Source of the DNA: Aestuariibacter salexigens DSM 15300
GTDB taxonomy: Bacteria > Pseudomonadota > Gammaproteobacteria > Enterobacterales > Alteromonadaceae
Direction: 5' to 3'
Assembly (NCBI RefSeq): GCF_000429145.1
Contig: NZ_AUBH01000006.1
Location: forward strand, 62,001 to 126,000
DNA length: 64,000 nt
Made by a program: the position numbers and the translations under genes. The notes under the pieces were generated by a model. The model was given only the letters and a program-made list of their open reading frames with translations, searched no databases and had not been told where the DNA came from. Of this stretch, positions 1 to 8,585 are shown piece by piece. The stretch's first letter is position 1. Each line of letters begins with the position of its first letter.

Positions 1-229
1 AACGCATGATGTCGCGCATCTCATCTCGGCTGTGTCGTCGTTCTTCGCGGTTGTCATGCCGCTCTGTTTGCATGATCTCGCGAAGTTGTCGTTTTTGAAG
101 ATCAGACAAACTTAACTGCTTTACTACCTCACGCATCTGCGCACCAGGTCGCTTCCCCTCATGCGCGATAACATTCAGCGTTATCGATGCAAAGACAGTG
201 CACACTATGACTACTACTGATTTTCTCAT
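1..229 (-). CDS. cpxP: CpxP/Spy-like periplasmic stress protein, 3' end cut off by window edge
   Basis: The visible reading frame begins with ATG at 229, preceded by a GGAGA ribosome site, and runs off the left edge after about 76 codons. Residues 1-22 form a signal peptide (basic MRK, then a hydrophobic stretch ending near Ala-His). The mature part is very rich in Arg, Glu, Gln and Met, with a helical segment containing LSLSDLQKRQLREIMQ, the kind of sequence seen around the LTxxQ motifs of CpxP/Spy/CnrR-type proteins. It is transcribed divergently from a CpxR/CpxA-like pair, the arrangement of cpxP and cpxRA in enterobacteria. In that family the protein dampens CpxA signalling and chaperones misfolded periplasmic proteins; here that role is inferred from context. 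The C-terminus cannot be judged. Confidence 0.7.
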   Translation of the reverse strand, partial: MRKSVVVIVCTVFASITLNVIAHEGKRPGAQMREVVKQLSLSDLQKRQLREIMQTERHDNREERRHSRDEMRDIMR

Positions 230-293
230 GGGCTTCTCCATTTGGGTTTATCAGTATCCTAGCGAACTGAATGCAAACTAACGCAAAGGCTAT

Positions 294-309
294 GTAAAGC
301 TTGTGTAAA
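294..309. promoter_or_regulatory. CpxR-box-like direct repeat between cpxP and cpxR
   Basis: Two GTAAA pentamers (294-298 and 305-309) sit in direct repeat with a 6-base spacer in the 143-base divergent intergenic region. The published enterobacterial CpxR consensus is GTAAA-N5-GTAAA with some spacer tolerance. The position between a CpxP-like gene and a CpxR-like gene fits autoregulation of both transcription units. Confidence 0.6.
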
Positions 310-372
310 GACCGCGTAGATTCGCTACTTCGAAAGACAAATACGCGCTAGAGTAGTCAGCAAGGAGAATGT

Positions 373-1065
373 ATGACCTCTCACATTTTACTCATTGATG
401 ACGATCGCGAACTGGCGACACTGGTAACCGAATTTCTCGGCCCTCAGGGATACGAGATTACCCATGCGTTAGATGGTGAGCTTGGACTAAGTATGGCGAG
501 GGCGCGAAGCTATGATTTGATTTTACTGGATGTAATGATGCCAAAACTGGACGGTTTTGACGTTTTACGTCAGCTTCGGCCCGACGTTATCACCCCAGTG
601 CTCATGCTAACCGCCAGAGGGGATGACTTAGATCGTATCCTTGGTCTGGAAATGGGTGCTGATGACTATTTACCCAAACCCTTCAATCCGAGGGAGTTAG
701 CGGCTCGCATCAAAGCATTACTGCGTCGCCAGGCACTGTTAACAGCCGTTAATACGCCACAGGTTCTATCTAGCCCGTCTGTCATTCTGGACCCGAGCCG
801 TCAGTCTGTGAGTTGTGAAGGTAAGCAGGTGATGCTTACCGGCACCGAGTTTGCAACGCTGCAACTGTTGATGCAACGTGCTGGCACCCTGGTCAGTAAA
901 GAGGTTATCAGCGAGCAGGTACTGGGCAGAAAACTGGCACCGTTTGATCGCAGTATTGACATGCATATCAGTAACTTAAGGAAGAAGCTGAGTGACACTT
1001 CAAGCACAGAGCTTATTCGTACCGTGCGTGGCTCTGGTTACCTATTTCTGGAATCACTACAGTGA
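373..1065 (+). CDS. cpxR: CpxR-like OmpR/PhoB-family response regulator
   Basis: A 230-residue DNA-binding response regulator. The receiver domain (about 1-120) has the acidic cluster D9-D11, the phosphoacceptor Asp53 in LILLDVMMPKLDG, Thr80 and Lys102 in the KPF motif. The C-terminal half (about 135-228) is a winged helix of the OmpR type, ending with LIRTVRGSGYLF. The start ATG is preceded by AAGGAG. Its stop overlaps the GTG start of the sensor kinase by 4 bases, implying translational coupling. The divergent CpxP-like gene and the GTAAA repeat upstream favour CpxR over other OmpR-family members. It should activate envelope-stress genes when phosphorylated. Confidence 0.8.
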   Translation: MTSHILLIDDDRELATLVTEFLGPQGYEITHALDGELGLSMARARSYDLILLDVMMPKLDGFDVLRQLRPDVITPVLMLTARGDDLDRILGLEMGADDYLPKPFNPRELAARIKALLRRQALLTAVNTPQVLSSPSVILDPSRQSVSCEGKQVMLTGTEFATLQLLMQRAGTLVSKEVISEQVLGRKLAPFDRSIDMHISNLRKKLSDTSSTELIRTVRGSGYLFLESLQ

Positions 1066-2468
1066 ACTGGTTACTTCAACTTAACCCAGCCAAACACTTA
1101 TTTGGCCGAATTTTTCTGTGGTTCTGGGTCACGCTGATATTAGTCGTTACTGTGACGGCCTTCACCACCCGTGAGATTGCTCGAAATCAGCAAGGCACGA
1201 TTACTGAACTCAATGAAAACCAGCAACGCTGGTTGCAAGAAAGCCAACCACTGCTGACCCGGCTACCTATGCTTTTATCGCAAGCTCGTGACCTGACACG
1301 CGCTTTGGAGCGCTTCGGCAAACGTAATCGACAGCTGTTTGTACTACTTCGTCAGCGCGACAATCAGTTGATCAGTGGTATTCCCCTGCGAGACATCGGT
1401 GAAAATACGATATTCGTCCGCGCTAACGCCAGCGATGAAGTGGTGGCACTGCGGCTCCGCCATTTTGAATTTATAGGACCAGTCACAGCGGTCTTCTATA
1501 ACGGCGAGGAATATAGTCTGTTTCTGGGTCGCATGGTTCCTCCCAATCCGTTACGTGAGGTACGCGATCAATACCCATTGGCGTTGCTCAGCATTGCCCT
1601 ACTGCTCAGCGCACTGCCTTGTTTTTTGCTGGCACGCTCACTGGTGATGCCACTGACTGCCCTAGGTCGCCACGCGCGACAGATGGGCGCCGGGAATTTG
1701 CAAGCTAAAGATATAAAGACGGCACTGCGAAGTGATGAAATAGGGCAGCTTGCGCGCGAATTTAATGTAATGGCGACGCATCTGGAAGACATGATGGAGC
1801 GTCAAAAACGCATGATTTCTGATATTTCGCATGAACTGCGCTCGCCGTTAACCCGCATGCAATTTGCCGTAACGTTAGCAGAAAATGAATTCGGTGAAGC
1901 ACATCCTTTGTGTAAACGGATCAGCAAAGAAGCGAACCAGTTGGATACCATGCTCGGACAACTACTGGCATTAGCACGCCTGGAAAATCAGCAATCTCTG
2001 CGATTCGAGCATTTCCAGAGTAACGACATGCTGAGCCAAATTCTTCAGGATGCCGCATTTGAGGCGGACGCCGCGCACAAAAACTTCAATCACAACGAGG
2101 GGGAAAGCGTTCTCCTTTACGGTGATCCTGTGTTGATCGCGAGTGCATTGGAAAACATCCTGCGCAACGCCATCAAATACGCACATGAAAAAGTAAAATT
2201 GCGCACTGTTAAGGACAATGAAGTCCACTGGCAGGTCATTATTGAAGATGACGGTCCCGGTGTGGCAGATGCGCACCTCACTAAATTATTCACGCCGTTT
2301 TACCGTACAAGCGAGGCCCGAGATCGCGATTCAGGTGGCGCTGGGCTCGGGCTTGCTATCGCTGCGCGGGCTATTTATGCACACGGTGGAGAGATAAAAG
2401 CATCGCACAGCAGTTCATTAGGTGGGCTGCGCATAGATGTAAGTTTGAGTATTGAACGGGAACGTTAA
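1062..2468 (+). CDS. cpxA: CpxA-like envelope-stress sensor histidine kinase
   Basis: A 468-residue membrane sensor kinase starting at a GTG within a GTGA overlap with the upstream regulator. Transmembrane helix 1 spans about 15-35 and helix 2 about 171-191, enclosing a periplasmic sensor of about 135 residues. A HAMP linker (about 192-245) follows, then the dimerisation/phosphoacceptor domain with His257 in SDISHELRSPLTR. The ATPase domain has N-box ENILRNAIKYA (364-374), G1 box EDDGPGV and G2 box GGAGLGLAIA. The architecture and gene order match CpxA. Kinase and phosphatase activity towards the adjacent regulator is inferred from the family. Confidence 0.78.
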   Translation: MNWLLQLNPAKHLFGRIFLWFWVTLILVVTVTAFTTREIARNQQGTITELNENQQRWLQESQPLLTRLPMLLSQARDLTRALERFGKRNRQLFVLLRQRDNQLISGIPLRDIGENTIFVRANASDEVVALRLRHFEFIGPVTAVFYNGEEYSLFLGRMVPPNPLREVRDQYPLALLSIALLLSALPCFLLARSLVMPLTALGRHARQMGAGNLQAKDIKTALRSDEIGQLAREFNVMATHLEDMMERQKRMISDISHELRSPLTRMQFAVTLAENEFGEAHPLCKRISKEANQLDTMLGQLLALARLENQQSLRFEHFQSNDMLSQILQDAAFEADAAHKNFNHNEGESVLLYGDPVLIASALENILRNAIKYAHEKVKLRTVKDNEVHWQVIIEDDGPGVADAHLTKLFTPFYRTSEARDRDSGGAGLGLAIAARAIYAHGGEIKASHSSSLGGLRIDVSLSIERER

Positions 2469-2485
2469 GCCCGACTTGGTCAGTA

Positions 2486-3112
2486 TCAATCCATATTGAC
2501 GTGATGATGCTCAACACCGAACTTTTCCATTACCTCATCAATCATACGCGCAAAATCTGGCTTTAGCGGCGCTGCACGCGGATATTTTGGTGCAGCGCGA
2601 TCGTTTACCAGGTGAGTATCCCAATGCGCCGTAGACTGAACAAAGCGTGCGGCAAAGTCTTCTACACCCGATTCCAGACAGCCTGATAGGCAGGTATCGA
2701 CATAAGACTGGTAAATCGGAAAATCCCATTCTGCCAACTGGGCCTCCCTACTCTGGCAAATCCATACTTTTGCGTCCCTGAGCCTGCCCGAAATGCTGGC
2801 ATGATGGGCCTCATCAACATGCAACTCAAGTTGTTCATGCGCGACTGCAACAAATTCATAATCCTGCTCCCTCTTATGCAAAGATGGGTTGAGACTGACA
2901 GGAATAATGGCGGCATTAAACATACCATTGTTATCAGCCAACGCACCGACATAAGTCTGCCTCTCGCCGCTAGAGCGCGTTATCCATGCTCTGCGCCATC
3001 CACGCACTGAGACAGGAAGTGTCGGTGCCGTAACTCCTGAAAAATGTTGTCGGCTATGAATGCTAAGTAAACTGCCATAGGCAACCAGATAGTGGTCAGA
3101 CGAAATCAGCAT
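2486..3112 (-). CDS. Gamma-glutamylcyclotransferase-like (GGCT/AIG2 fold) protein
   Basis: About 208 residues from the ATG at 3112 (a TTG six bases further upstream is the alternative start; neither has a clear ribosome site). The N-terminus carries LVAYGSLLS, the YGSL substrate-loop signature of the gamma-glutamylcyclotransferase fold, followed by a beta-rich central part with REQDYEFVAVA. Family members form 5-oxoproline from gamma-glutamyl peptides, but many bacterial members have no known substrate. The C-terminal 60 residues are unlike compact GGCTs and may be an add-on. It converges with cpxA (17-base gap). Fold assignment is moderately sure, substrate unknown. Confidence 0.55.
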   Translation of the reverse strand: MLISSDHYLVAYGSLLSIHSRQHFSGVTAPTLPVSVRGWRRAWITRSSGERQTYVGALADNNGMFNAAIIPVSLNPSLHKREQDYEFVAVAHEQLELHVDEAHHASISGRLRDAKVWICQSREAQLAEWDFPIYQSYVDTCLSGCLESGVEDFAARFVQSTAHWDTHLVNDRAAPKYPRAAPLKPDFARMIDEVMEKFGVEHHHVNMD

Positions 3113-3265
3113 AGGCAAAAACTATTTTCATTTATGAATCAGCGAGGTAAACGCAGCGTTGAACTTAGGTAAGGATTTTGTAAAAACAATACTGTAATCT
3201 CAAACTCGCTGTTGAACATGAGACAGCATAACACGTCATTATTTGGTTCGGTTTAGGAGTTCGCA

Positions 3266-3349
3266 GTGAAAACACAGTATGCTCGTCCACGTCCAATACC
3301 AGCTAGACCAATCTATCAGAAGCCTATAAAGACGCCGACAAACGGCTAA
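3266..3349 (+). CDS. Possible 27-residue basic, proline-rich small protein
   Basis: In the gap between the GGCT-like gene and epmA a GTG-initiated frame (3266-3349) follows an AGGAG ribosome site with 7-base spacing. The product has five Pro, mostly in a PxPxPxxPxY-like pattern (PRPIPARPIYQKPIK), several Lys/Arg, no acidic residue and no hydrophobic helix. It would be the only plus-strand gene in this gap and converges with epmA. Nothing is recognised. The support is the ribosome site and biased composition only, so chance is possible. Confidence 0.3.
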   Translation: MKTQYARPRPIPARPIYQKPIKTPTNG

Positions 3350-3388
3350 GGTTTTGAAATTAGCGCGCCATTGGATGGCATGACTTTC

Positions 3389-4363
3389 TCAGCAGGAGTA
3401 ATAAGAAAACGCCAGCACATCCCTAATCTGTTGTGCGTTTTCTTGTAGCATAAACAGCCTGTCTACACCCACCGCGACGCCAGAGCAATCAGACAAACCG
3501 CGACGCAGTGCTGCAATAAAATACTCATCAATCGGCAGCTCGGGTTTCCCTGCCTGCCGCCGCTTATGGTTATCTTGTTCAAATCGGCGTAGCTGTTCAT
3601 CCGCATTGCTTAGTTCGTGAAATCCGTTGGCAAGTTCGAGACCTTTAAAATACAGCTCAAAGCGCTCACATACCCTGGGGTCATTGGCAGATATCCTTGC
3701 AAGCGCGGCTTGTGACGCAGGGAAGTCATAGATGAAACAGGGGCGGGTCTGGCCAATATTGGGCTCAACGTGATGACTAAATAGCAGGTGCATCAGGGTA
3801 TCTGCGTCTTCATCGTGAACCCAGTCATCAAAGCCCAGTTTGCTCGCAACATTAGCAAGATCGCTTTGCGTAGCCACGAGTGGATCAACGGATAAATAGC
3901 TAACAAACGCCTGTTGATAAGTCATGCGTTCTGCACTGCTCACCGCAAGCAATGTTTGCACTAATTCATCCAGTTCATCCATTAATTGAAAATGGTCAAA
4001 GCCAGGACGATACCATTCCAGCATGGTAAATTCGGGATTATGTACTCTGCCTGCCTCTTCATTACGGAATGCTTTGCAGATTTGATAAATAGGACCACTG
4101 CCTGCCACCAGCAGACGCTTCATTGCGTATTCCGGAGAAGTTTGCAGATACAGGGTGCGCCCCTGTGCAGCATCTGGCCCAATAAAGGTGGTACTAAACG
4201 GTTGTAAATGCGGGTCTGTGCCCGCGGCGGAGCAAAGTAATGGTGTTTCTACTTCCATCACGCCCTGCCGGGCAAAAAAGGCTCTGATCTCAGACAGAAA
4301 AAAGGCGCGTTTTGCCAACGTCGCGACACTGGCATCCGGAGCACTATATTGTCGATTAGACAT
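3389..4363 (-). CDS. epmA: Elongation factor P--(R)-beta-lysine ligase
   Basis: A 324-residue class II lysyl-tRNA-synthetase-like enzyme lacking the N-terminal anticodon-binding domain, the hallmark of EpmA (PoxA/GenX/YjeA). Motif 2 is visible as [19 protein letters not shown] and motif 3 as [12 protein letters not shown] near the C-terminus. The enzyme adenylates (R)-beta-lysine and attaches it to a conserved lysine of EF-P. efp lies 60 bases upstream on the same strand, and epmB, which makes the beta-lysine, is divergent from efp. The substrate supplier, ligase and target are therefore all present together. Confidence 0.93.
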   Translation of the reverse strand: MSNRQYSAPDASVATLAKRAFFLSEIRAFFARQGVMEVETPLLCSAAGTDPHLQPFSTTFIGPDAAQGRTLYLQTSPEYAMKRLLVAGSGPIYQICKAFRNEEAGRVHNPEFTMLEWYRPGFDHFQLMDELDELVQTLLAVSSAERMTYQQAFVSYLSVDPLVATQSDLANVASKLGFDDWVHDEDADTLMHLLFSHHVEPNIGQTRPCFIYDFPASQAALARISANDPRVCERFELYFKGLELANGFHELSNADEQLRRFEQDNHKRRQAGKPELPIDEYFIAALRRGLSDCSGVAVGVDRLFMLQENAQQIRDVLAFSYYSC

Positions 4364-4423
4364 AACGCGTTATACAGAGGCTGTGGAGAGATGGGGCCGC
4401 CTCAAAAGACGGCCGAACATGAC

Positions 4424-4993
4424 TTACTTCTGAGCGCGGGACACGTACTCACCGCTGCGGGTATCAACCTTTACCACTTCGCCGGTCTGAACGAACAGAG
4501 GAACACGCACAACGGCACCCGTAGTTAATGTGGCCGGCTTACCGCCCGTGCCCGCTGTGTCACCTTTCAATCCAGGATCGGTTTCCGTGATTTCAAGTTC
4601 GACAAAGTTAGGCGGTGTCACAACAATTGGGTTACCGTTCCACAACGTGATTGTGCACACGTCATTTTCTACCAGCCATTTGGCATTTTCACCCACGGCT
4701 TTCGCGTCGGCAGCAATTTGCTCAAATGTTTCATTATTCATGAAGTGATAGAACTCACCATCGTTATACAGATAGGCAAGTTCAGTATCTAATACGTCTG
4801 CACCTTCTACGCTCTCGCCTGAACGGAAGGTCTTTTCCAGCACTTTGCCGGAAATCAGTTTACGAATTTTGACGCGGTTAAACGCCTGTCCTTTACCGGG
4901 TTTTACATATTCGTTTTCAAGAATGTTGCAAGGTTCACCGTCGAGCATTATTTTAAGGCCCGCTTTAAATTCATTGGTGCTGAAATTCGCCAT
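4424..4993 (-). CDS. efp: Translation elongation factor P
   Basis: A 189-residue EF-P of normal length: an N-terminal KOW-like domain and two OB-fold domains ending with [13 protein letters not shown]. The modifiable lysine is Lys34 in [11 protein letters not shown], the type of loop modified by EpmA/EpmB. EF-P binds between the ribosomal P and E sites and relieves stalling at polyproline stretches. It is upstream of epmA on the same strand and divergent from epmB, with 42 bases between the start codons. Confidence 0.96.
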   Translation of the reverse strand: MANFSTNEFKAGLKIMLDGEPCNILENEYVKPGKGQAFNRVKIRKLISGKVLEKTFRSGESVEGADVLDTELAYLYNDGEFYHFMNNETFEQIAADAKAVGENAKWLVENDVCTITLWNGNPIVVTPPNFVELEITETDPGLKGDTAGTGGKPATLTTGAVVRVPLFVQTGEVVKVDTRSGEYVSRAQK

Positions 4994-5035
4994 AATTCAC
5001 CGTAACTTTAATGACTGTCTAGACTGGGAAAAACG

Positions 5036-6061
5036 TTGGCGCAGATAATACAGAAAAACCTCGTGACTGTAGAGCAGAACTGGCAAAAAGAGTTAGCCCA
5101 GGGCTTTACGACACCTAAAGAGCTGTTGGAATACCTCGAACTCTCTCAAACAGCTCATCAGCAAGATAGCGAGGCTCGACGATTATTCCCTATGCGCGTG
5201 CCTCGCTCTTTCGTACAACGGATGCAAAAAGGCAATTGGGACGACCCTTTGCTCAGACAGGTGATGCCCCACCGTGATGAATTTTTGGAGGTGAACGGGT
5301 TTTCGTCAGATCCAGTGCAAGAGCAGAGCGCCCCGCAAAAAGGCTTGTTGCATAAATATGCCAGTCGCGTGCTGTTAATGGTAAGAACCGGATGTGCGGT
5401 GAACTGCCGATATTGTTTCAGACGTCATTTTCCTTACGCTGAGCATCAGCTCAATAAGCGCAGCTGGGAGCCAGTCTTCGATTACATCAGGACTCATCAA
5501 GAAGTGAACGAAGTCATATACTCAGGCGGTGATCCGTTAATGGCAGACGATAACCACCTGGAATGGATGACCACTCGTCTCGCTGACATACCTCACCTGA
5601 CGCGACTGCGAATTCACACCAGACTCCCCGTGGTACTTCCATCGCGGGTCACTACTGCGTTATTGAGCTGGCTTACTCGCTCGCGGCTGAAACCTATCAT
5701 GGTGCTACATATCAACCACGCAAATGAAATAAATGCTGAGCTAAAGAACAGTCTGGCTTCATTACGTGATGCAGGTGTGACGTTGCTTAATCAAGCAGTA
5801 TTGTTAAAGGGGATAAATGACAGCGCCAATGACCTGGTTGCATTGCATGAGGCGTTATTTGAGGCAGACGTTTTGCCTTACTACCTGCATATGCTTGATA
5901 AAGTCAGTGGTGCCGCGCATTTTGATGTGGACGAACATCGTGCCAGAGAGATCATGGCCGACGTAATTCGGCGTCAGCCGGGCTATTTGGTTCCCAAACT
6001 CGTCCGAGAGATTGGTGGCCAACCCGGCAAGACACCGGTAGACCTACAACTTCACACCTGA
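5036..6061 (+). CDS. epmB: EF-P-modifying L-lysine 2,3-aminomutase (radical SAM)
   Basis: A 341-residue radical-SAM, PLP-dependent enzyme. The iron-sulfur motif is Cys120, Cys124 and Cys127 in GCAVNCRYCFRRHF. A glycine-rich SAM-contact motif follows (IYSGGDPLM), and the C-terminal half has VLLKGIND and LDKVSGAAHF, as in EpmB (YjeK). It converts (S)-alpha-lysine to (R)-beta-lysine for EpmA. The start is a TTG (MAQII), matching the N-terminus of enterobacterial EpmB; no in-frame ATG fits better. Its TGA abuts the stop codon of the convergent small gene at 6062 with no gap. Confidence 0.93.
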   Translation: MAQIIQKNLVTVEQNWQKELAQGFTTPKELLEYLELSQTAHQQDSEARRLFPMRVPRSFVQRMQKGNWDDPLLRQVMPHRDEFLEVNGFSSDPVQEQSAPQKGLLHKYASRVLLMVRTGCAVNCRYCFRRHFPYAEHQLNKRSWEPVFDYIRTHQEVNEVIYSGGDPLMADDNHLEWMTTRLADIPHLTRLRIHTRLPVVLPSRVTTALLSWLTRSRLKPIMVLHINHANEINAELKNSLASLRDAGVTLLNQAVLLKGINDSANDLVALHEALFEADVLPYYLHMLDKVSGAAHFDVDEHRAREIMADVIRRQPGYLVPKLVREIGGQPGKTPVDLQLHT

Positions 6062-6253
6062 TTAGGCGTATGTATTGATGATCGACCCTTTAGATGGATC
6101 ATCAGAAGTTGCAGTTGGTACGCCAGCCGCTGATTCGAGCAGCTGAAGCGTCGCCTGACCTTCCTGTTCCTGCTGCTGTTTAGCCAGCTGCAGGGACTTG
6201 GTCGCTAGCGTCGCGTCGGACGTTCCAGAGGGTCCAGGACCTTGTAGTTCCAT
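6062..6253 (-). CDS. Small YjfB-like putative motility protein
   Basis: A 63-residue protein from the ATG at 6253, which has an AAGG site 8 bases upstream; the longer frame to 6430 would add a low-complexity tail without a ribosome site. The sequence is Gln-rich (LATKSLQLAKQQQEQEGQ), followed by a short hydrophobic LLESAAG and a Ser/Thr/Asp C-terminus. The pattern of an N-terminal Ala/Gln-rich helix then a QxLLxxA segment resembles the YjfB 'putative motility protein' family, whose biochemical role is unknown. It is convergent with epmB. Confidence 0.55.
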   Translation of the reverse strand: MELQGPGPSGTSDATLATKSLQLAKQQQEQEGQATLQLLESAAGVPTATSDDPSKGSIINTYA

Positions 6254-6386
6254 ACCAATTACCTTAGTTGCTTGTTGCAAAGTTAAAAAACAGGCAAAAT
6301 TGCCCGCCTTCGGTTTGTTATCGACCGGACTTAAGCCTTCTTTAGCTTTTTTTAAAACATTTTTTATCTTTTTCCGGAGGCCCGCT

Positions 6387-6701
6387 GTGCAGCAGCTTTT
6401 TTCCACTCTCACCGACAATATGCAAACCATCTATCGCAAATCGATAGACGCTGACGCTGCGATTGAACAATTGCAGCGCACAGGTAAAGGTAAGTTCAAA
6501 GTTATCTTCAGCGAAGACGCAGGCTTTACGACGCAGGCAAAGCAATTCAAGCCCTATGTAGAAGAGCTGGCAATGGAAGTCGCGTCTCTGTCTACCCAGC
6601 CGGAGCAGGATGTCAAAGAAAAACTACCGGCGCTGGTGAAAAAAATCGAATTGATGTTACGTACACTGGCGCAATTCGATGAGGTGGTTAAACAGCAATA
6701 A
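6387..6701 (+). CDS. Conserved-looking 104-residue cytoplasmic protein, function unknown
   Basis: The GTG at 6387 follows a strong GGAGG at 6376-6380 (6-base spacing), so I start here; the next ATG is at 6420. The protein is soluble and mostly helical, with repeated charged heptad-like segments (KEKLPALVKKIELMLRTLAQF) at the C-terminus and no Cys. I do not recognise the family. It may form a small helical bundle. It follows the divergent YjfB-like gene by 133 bases and is 86 bases before another small plus-strand gene. Confidence 0.6.
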   Translation: MQQLFSTLTDNMQTIYRKSIDADAAIEQLQRTGKGKFKVIFSEDAGFTTQAKQFKPYVEELAMEVASLSTQPEQDVKEKLPALVKKIELMLRTLAQFDEVVKQQ

Positions 6702-6787
6702 GCTGGGGCGAATCGCAAAGCGCTTGTTTTTTAGCCAACAATAACCATAATTACTGGTATATCCATTTTGTTTAGTGGGAGGGTGAG

Positions 6788-7129
6788 ATGGATATTCGTC
6801 CGGTCAGCGACACGCTGAACAATACAATCAGAACAACATCAACAGCCTCTACTGCGCAAGCGAATGAGGTAAACGCCTTTGGTATTGGCAGAGCGAATCA
6901 ACCGGACGTTGAATTGTCACCGCAGGCGCGCATTTTGCAGCAAAATGAGCAGATCCAGCAGCAGCGTCGCGAAAGCTTAGAGCAACGCCAGAGCACTGAC
7001 GATGATGATGCCGACACCAGCACAAATGATTACGTGCGGGTTAGCAGCTCAGTAGGAGCGGCACAGCGTAACAACTTAAGTGCAGAAGAAGCGACAGAGT
7101 TATACCGCTCAATAGAAAAAATGCTGTAA
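6788..7129 (+). CDS. Low-complexity 113-residue protein, weakly FlgM-like motif
   Basis: The start ATG has a good ribosome site (GGGAGGGTGAG). The protein is hydrophilic and probably disordered: a Thr/Ser/Asn-rich N-terminus, a central DVELSPQARILQQNEQIQQQ, a DDDDAD acidic patch and a short C-terminal helix AEEATELYRSIEKML. The VELSxxAxxL element recalls FlgM and other short flagellar-associated proteins, but the rest does not match FlgM. With a YjfB-like gene about 500 bases away, a motility link is possible; this is inference and the function is unknown. Confidence 0.6.
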   Translation: MDIRPVSDTLNNTIRTTSTASTAQANEVNAFGIGRANQPDVELSPQARILQQNEQIQQQRRESLEQRQSTDDDDADTSTNDYVRVSSSVGAAQRNNLSAEEATELYRSIEKML

Positions 7130-7140
7130 CGCTTTCACCG

Positions 7141-8421
7141 TCAAGACGAATACAACGGCAAACGTAGTATACGCTGGCGGATATCTTCCATCATAGCCCT
7201 GTACTCCGGGCTATCCACTGCGCCGAATCGTTCAGCGAAACCTTGTTTATCCAGACCTTCAGGTAGCCCATTGATATCTGGGAAAAATACCACTTCCGAC
7301 TGACCGAGAGCCAGTCGCTCCTGCACCAGTGGTGCGGTGACAGGATCTGTGGCTACCAGTGCCAGCTCGACACCAGCAAGGTCTGCTGCCATATCCACAA
7401 AACTATAGCCGCTGCCGCTTGGGGATCTGTCCATCAGCTCCTTGAACTCACCAATAGCCACACTGATCCCCTGCTCTGACAACAGCTTTATTGCCAGTGA
7501 ATAAAGGAAGTGCAAAGACAAATCCTGACGTCCTGCCAATACCGGCCAGCGCAGTGGGCGAGCGGCTTTATCCGGAGAATGTTGAACGTTCCCGACAAAG
7601 CTGGCAAAACGGTGATTGCCAGCGTAAATCGCTAACGCTAATAGCGCTGCTTCATTTTCCCTGACCACTTCTCCCTCTTGCGTGCGGCGATATGCTTCAG
7701 CCATCACTTTTTGCATATAATCCGCCAGACTTCGTTCTTGTAGACTAAATTCAGGTGGTAAACGATTCAGATAGCTGACGTAATGTGCTGTGCGTTTACG
7801 CAGCTCTTCGTTAGCGTCGCTGCCCAAGCCATTTGTCGACGCCTTAAGGGCTTGAATTAGCGTATCGACAGGCCCAACTTGCACCCTCGCCTGCGCCTCA
7901 TCAAAATCAATCGAGCGGATTTGTTGAAGACTTTGGGTGGCAATACTGCTGTTTGTATACCAGTCGCCAAACCAGGTCAGTGCCCGCAATACCCAATCAC
8001 CTGGCAGCGTCAGACTGCCGAGATCGACAGCCCCTAGCACCAGCTTATCCGCTGCCAGAATGGGAATGCTGATATTCAGAAAACGTCCCGTCAATGGCGC
8101 TGGTAACTGATAGCTGAGTTTGACTATGGCACTGTCCTGATACAAAGAGACCTGGGAAACAATGTCAGGTCGCGCTCTCTGTAGCACGCCAGCGAGGCTG
8201 TTGAGTTGCTCTCGGGTGATAAACAGTGTCTGACTGCGGTGCCTATCCCGCACTGTATTACGCACTTGTGTCAGTAGTGCACTAACCGAGTCAGCACTTT
8301 CAATCTGCTGACTACTGTCAACGACGACATGAGGTACTTTTTCAACAGCCAGAAAAATGGCAGTAACCGAAAGTGCCACCAATGCCACAAAAATAAGGAA
8401 CAGTAACCTAAACATAGACAC
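7141..8421 (-). CDS. Membrane-anchored periplasmic protein of unknown function
   Basis: A 426-residue protein with one N-terminal hydrophobic helix (about 5-27) and no later membrane segment, so a periplasmic domain on a signal anchor (or a cleaved signal) is expected. I kept the GTG at 8421 because an AGGA lies 6 bases upstream; ATG at 8415 is the alternative. The body is mixed alpha/beta, with an early beta-rich region (about 60-130, SQVSLYQDSAIVKLSY) and a helical C-terminal half. A HRFASFVGNVQ/FPDINGLPEG region near the end looks conserved but names no family I know. It is convergent with the small gene at 6788. Confidence 0.6.
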   Translation of the reverse strand: MSMFRLLFLIFVALVALSVTAIFLAVEKVPHVVVDSSQQIESADSVSALLTQVRNTVRDRHRSQTLFITREQLNSLAGVLQRARPDIVSQVSLYQDSAIVKLSYQLPAPLTGRFLNISIPILAADKLVLGAVDLGSLTLPGDWVLRALTWFGDWYTNSSIATQSLQQIRSIDFDEAQARVQVGPVDTLIQALKASTNGLGSDANEELRKRTAHYVSYLNRLPPEFSLQERSLADYMQKVMAEAYRRTQEGEVVRENEAALLALAIYAGNHRFASFVGNVQHSPDKAARPLRWPVLAGRQDLSLHFLYSLAIKLLSEQGISVAIGEFKELMDRSPSGSGYSFVDMAADLAGVELALVATDPVTAPLVQERLALGQSEVVFFPDINGLPEGLDKQGFAERFGAVDSPEYRAMMEDIRQRILRLPLYSS

Positions 8422-8585
8422 ACTTGGTCCTGCAGGAAACCATAATAAAACGGGAAATGAAAAGGGACGCTAGCGTACACATAGGTTGAAAAAAGTTACA
8501 GACAAACAACAAACAGCCTGTGCTTATCAGCTCAGGCTTCCAATTGTGAGAGTATTTTACCTGAGGAGTGAATACCAGCCAAAAT

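Noticed and set aside
6198-6386. Longer upstream start for the 104-residue protein at 6387-6701
   Set aside because: The extension overlaps the convergent YjfB-like gene and has no ribosome site, while GTG 6387 has GGAGG at ideal spacing.
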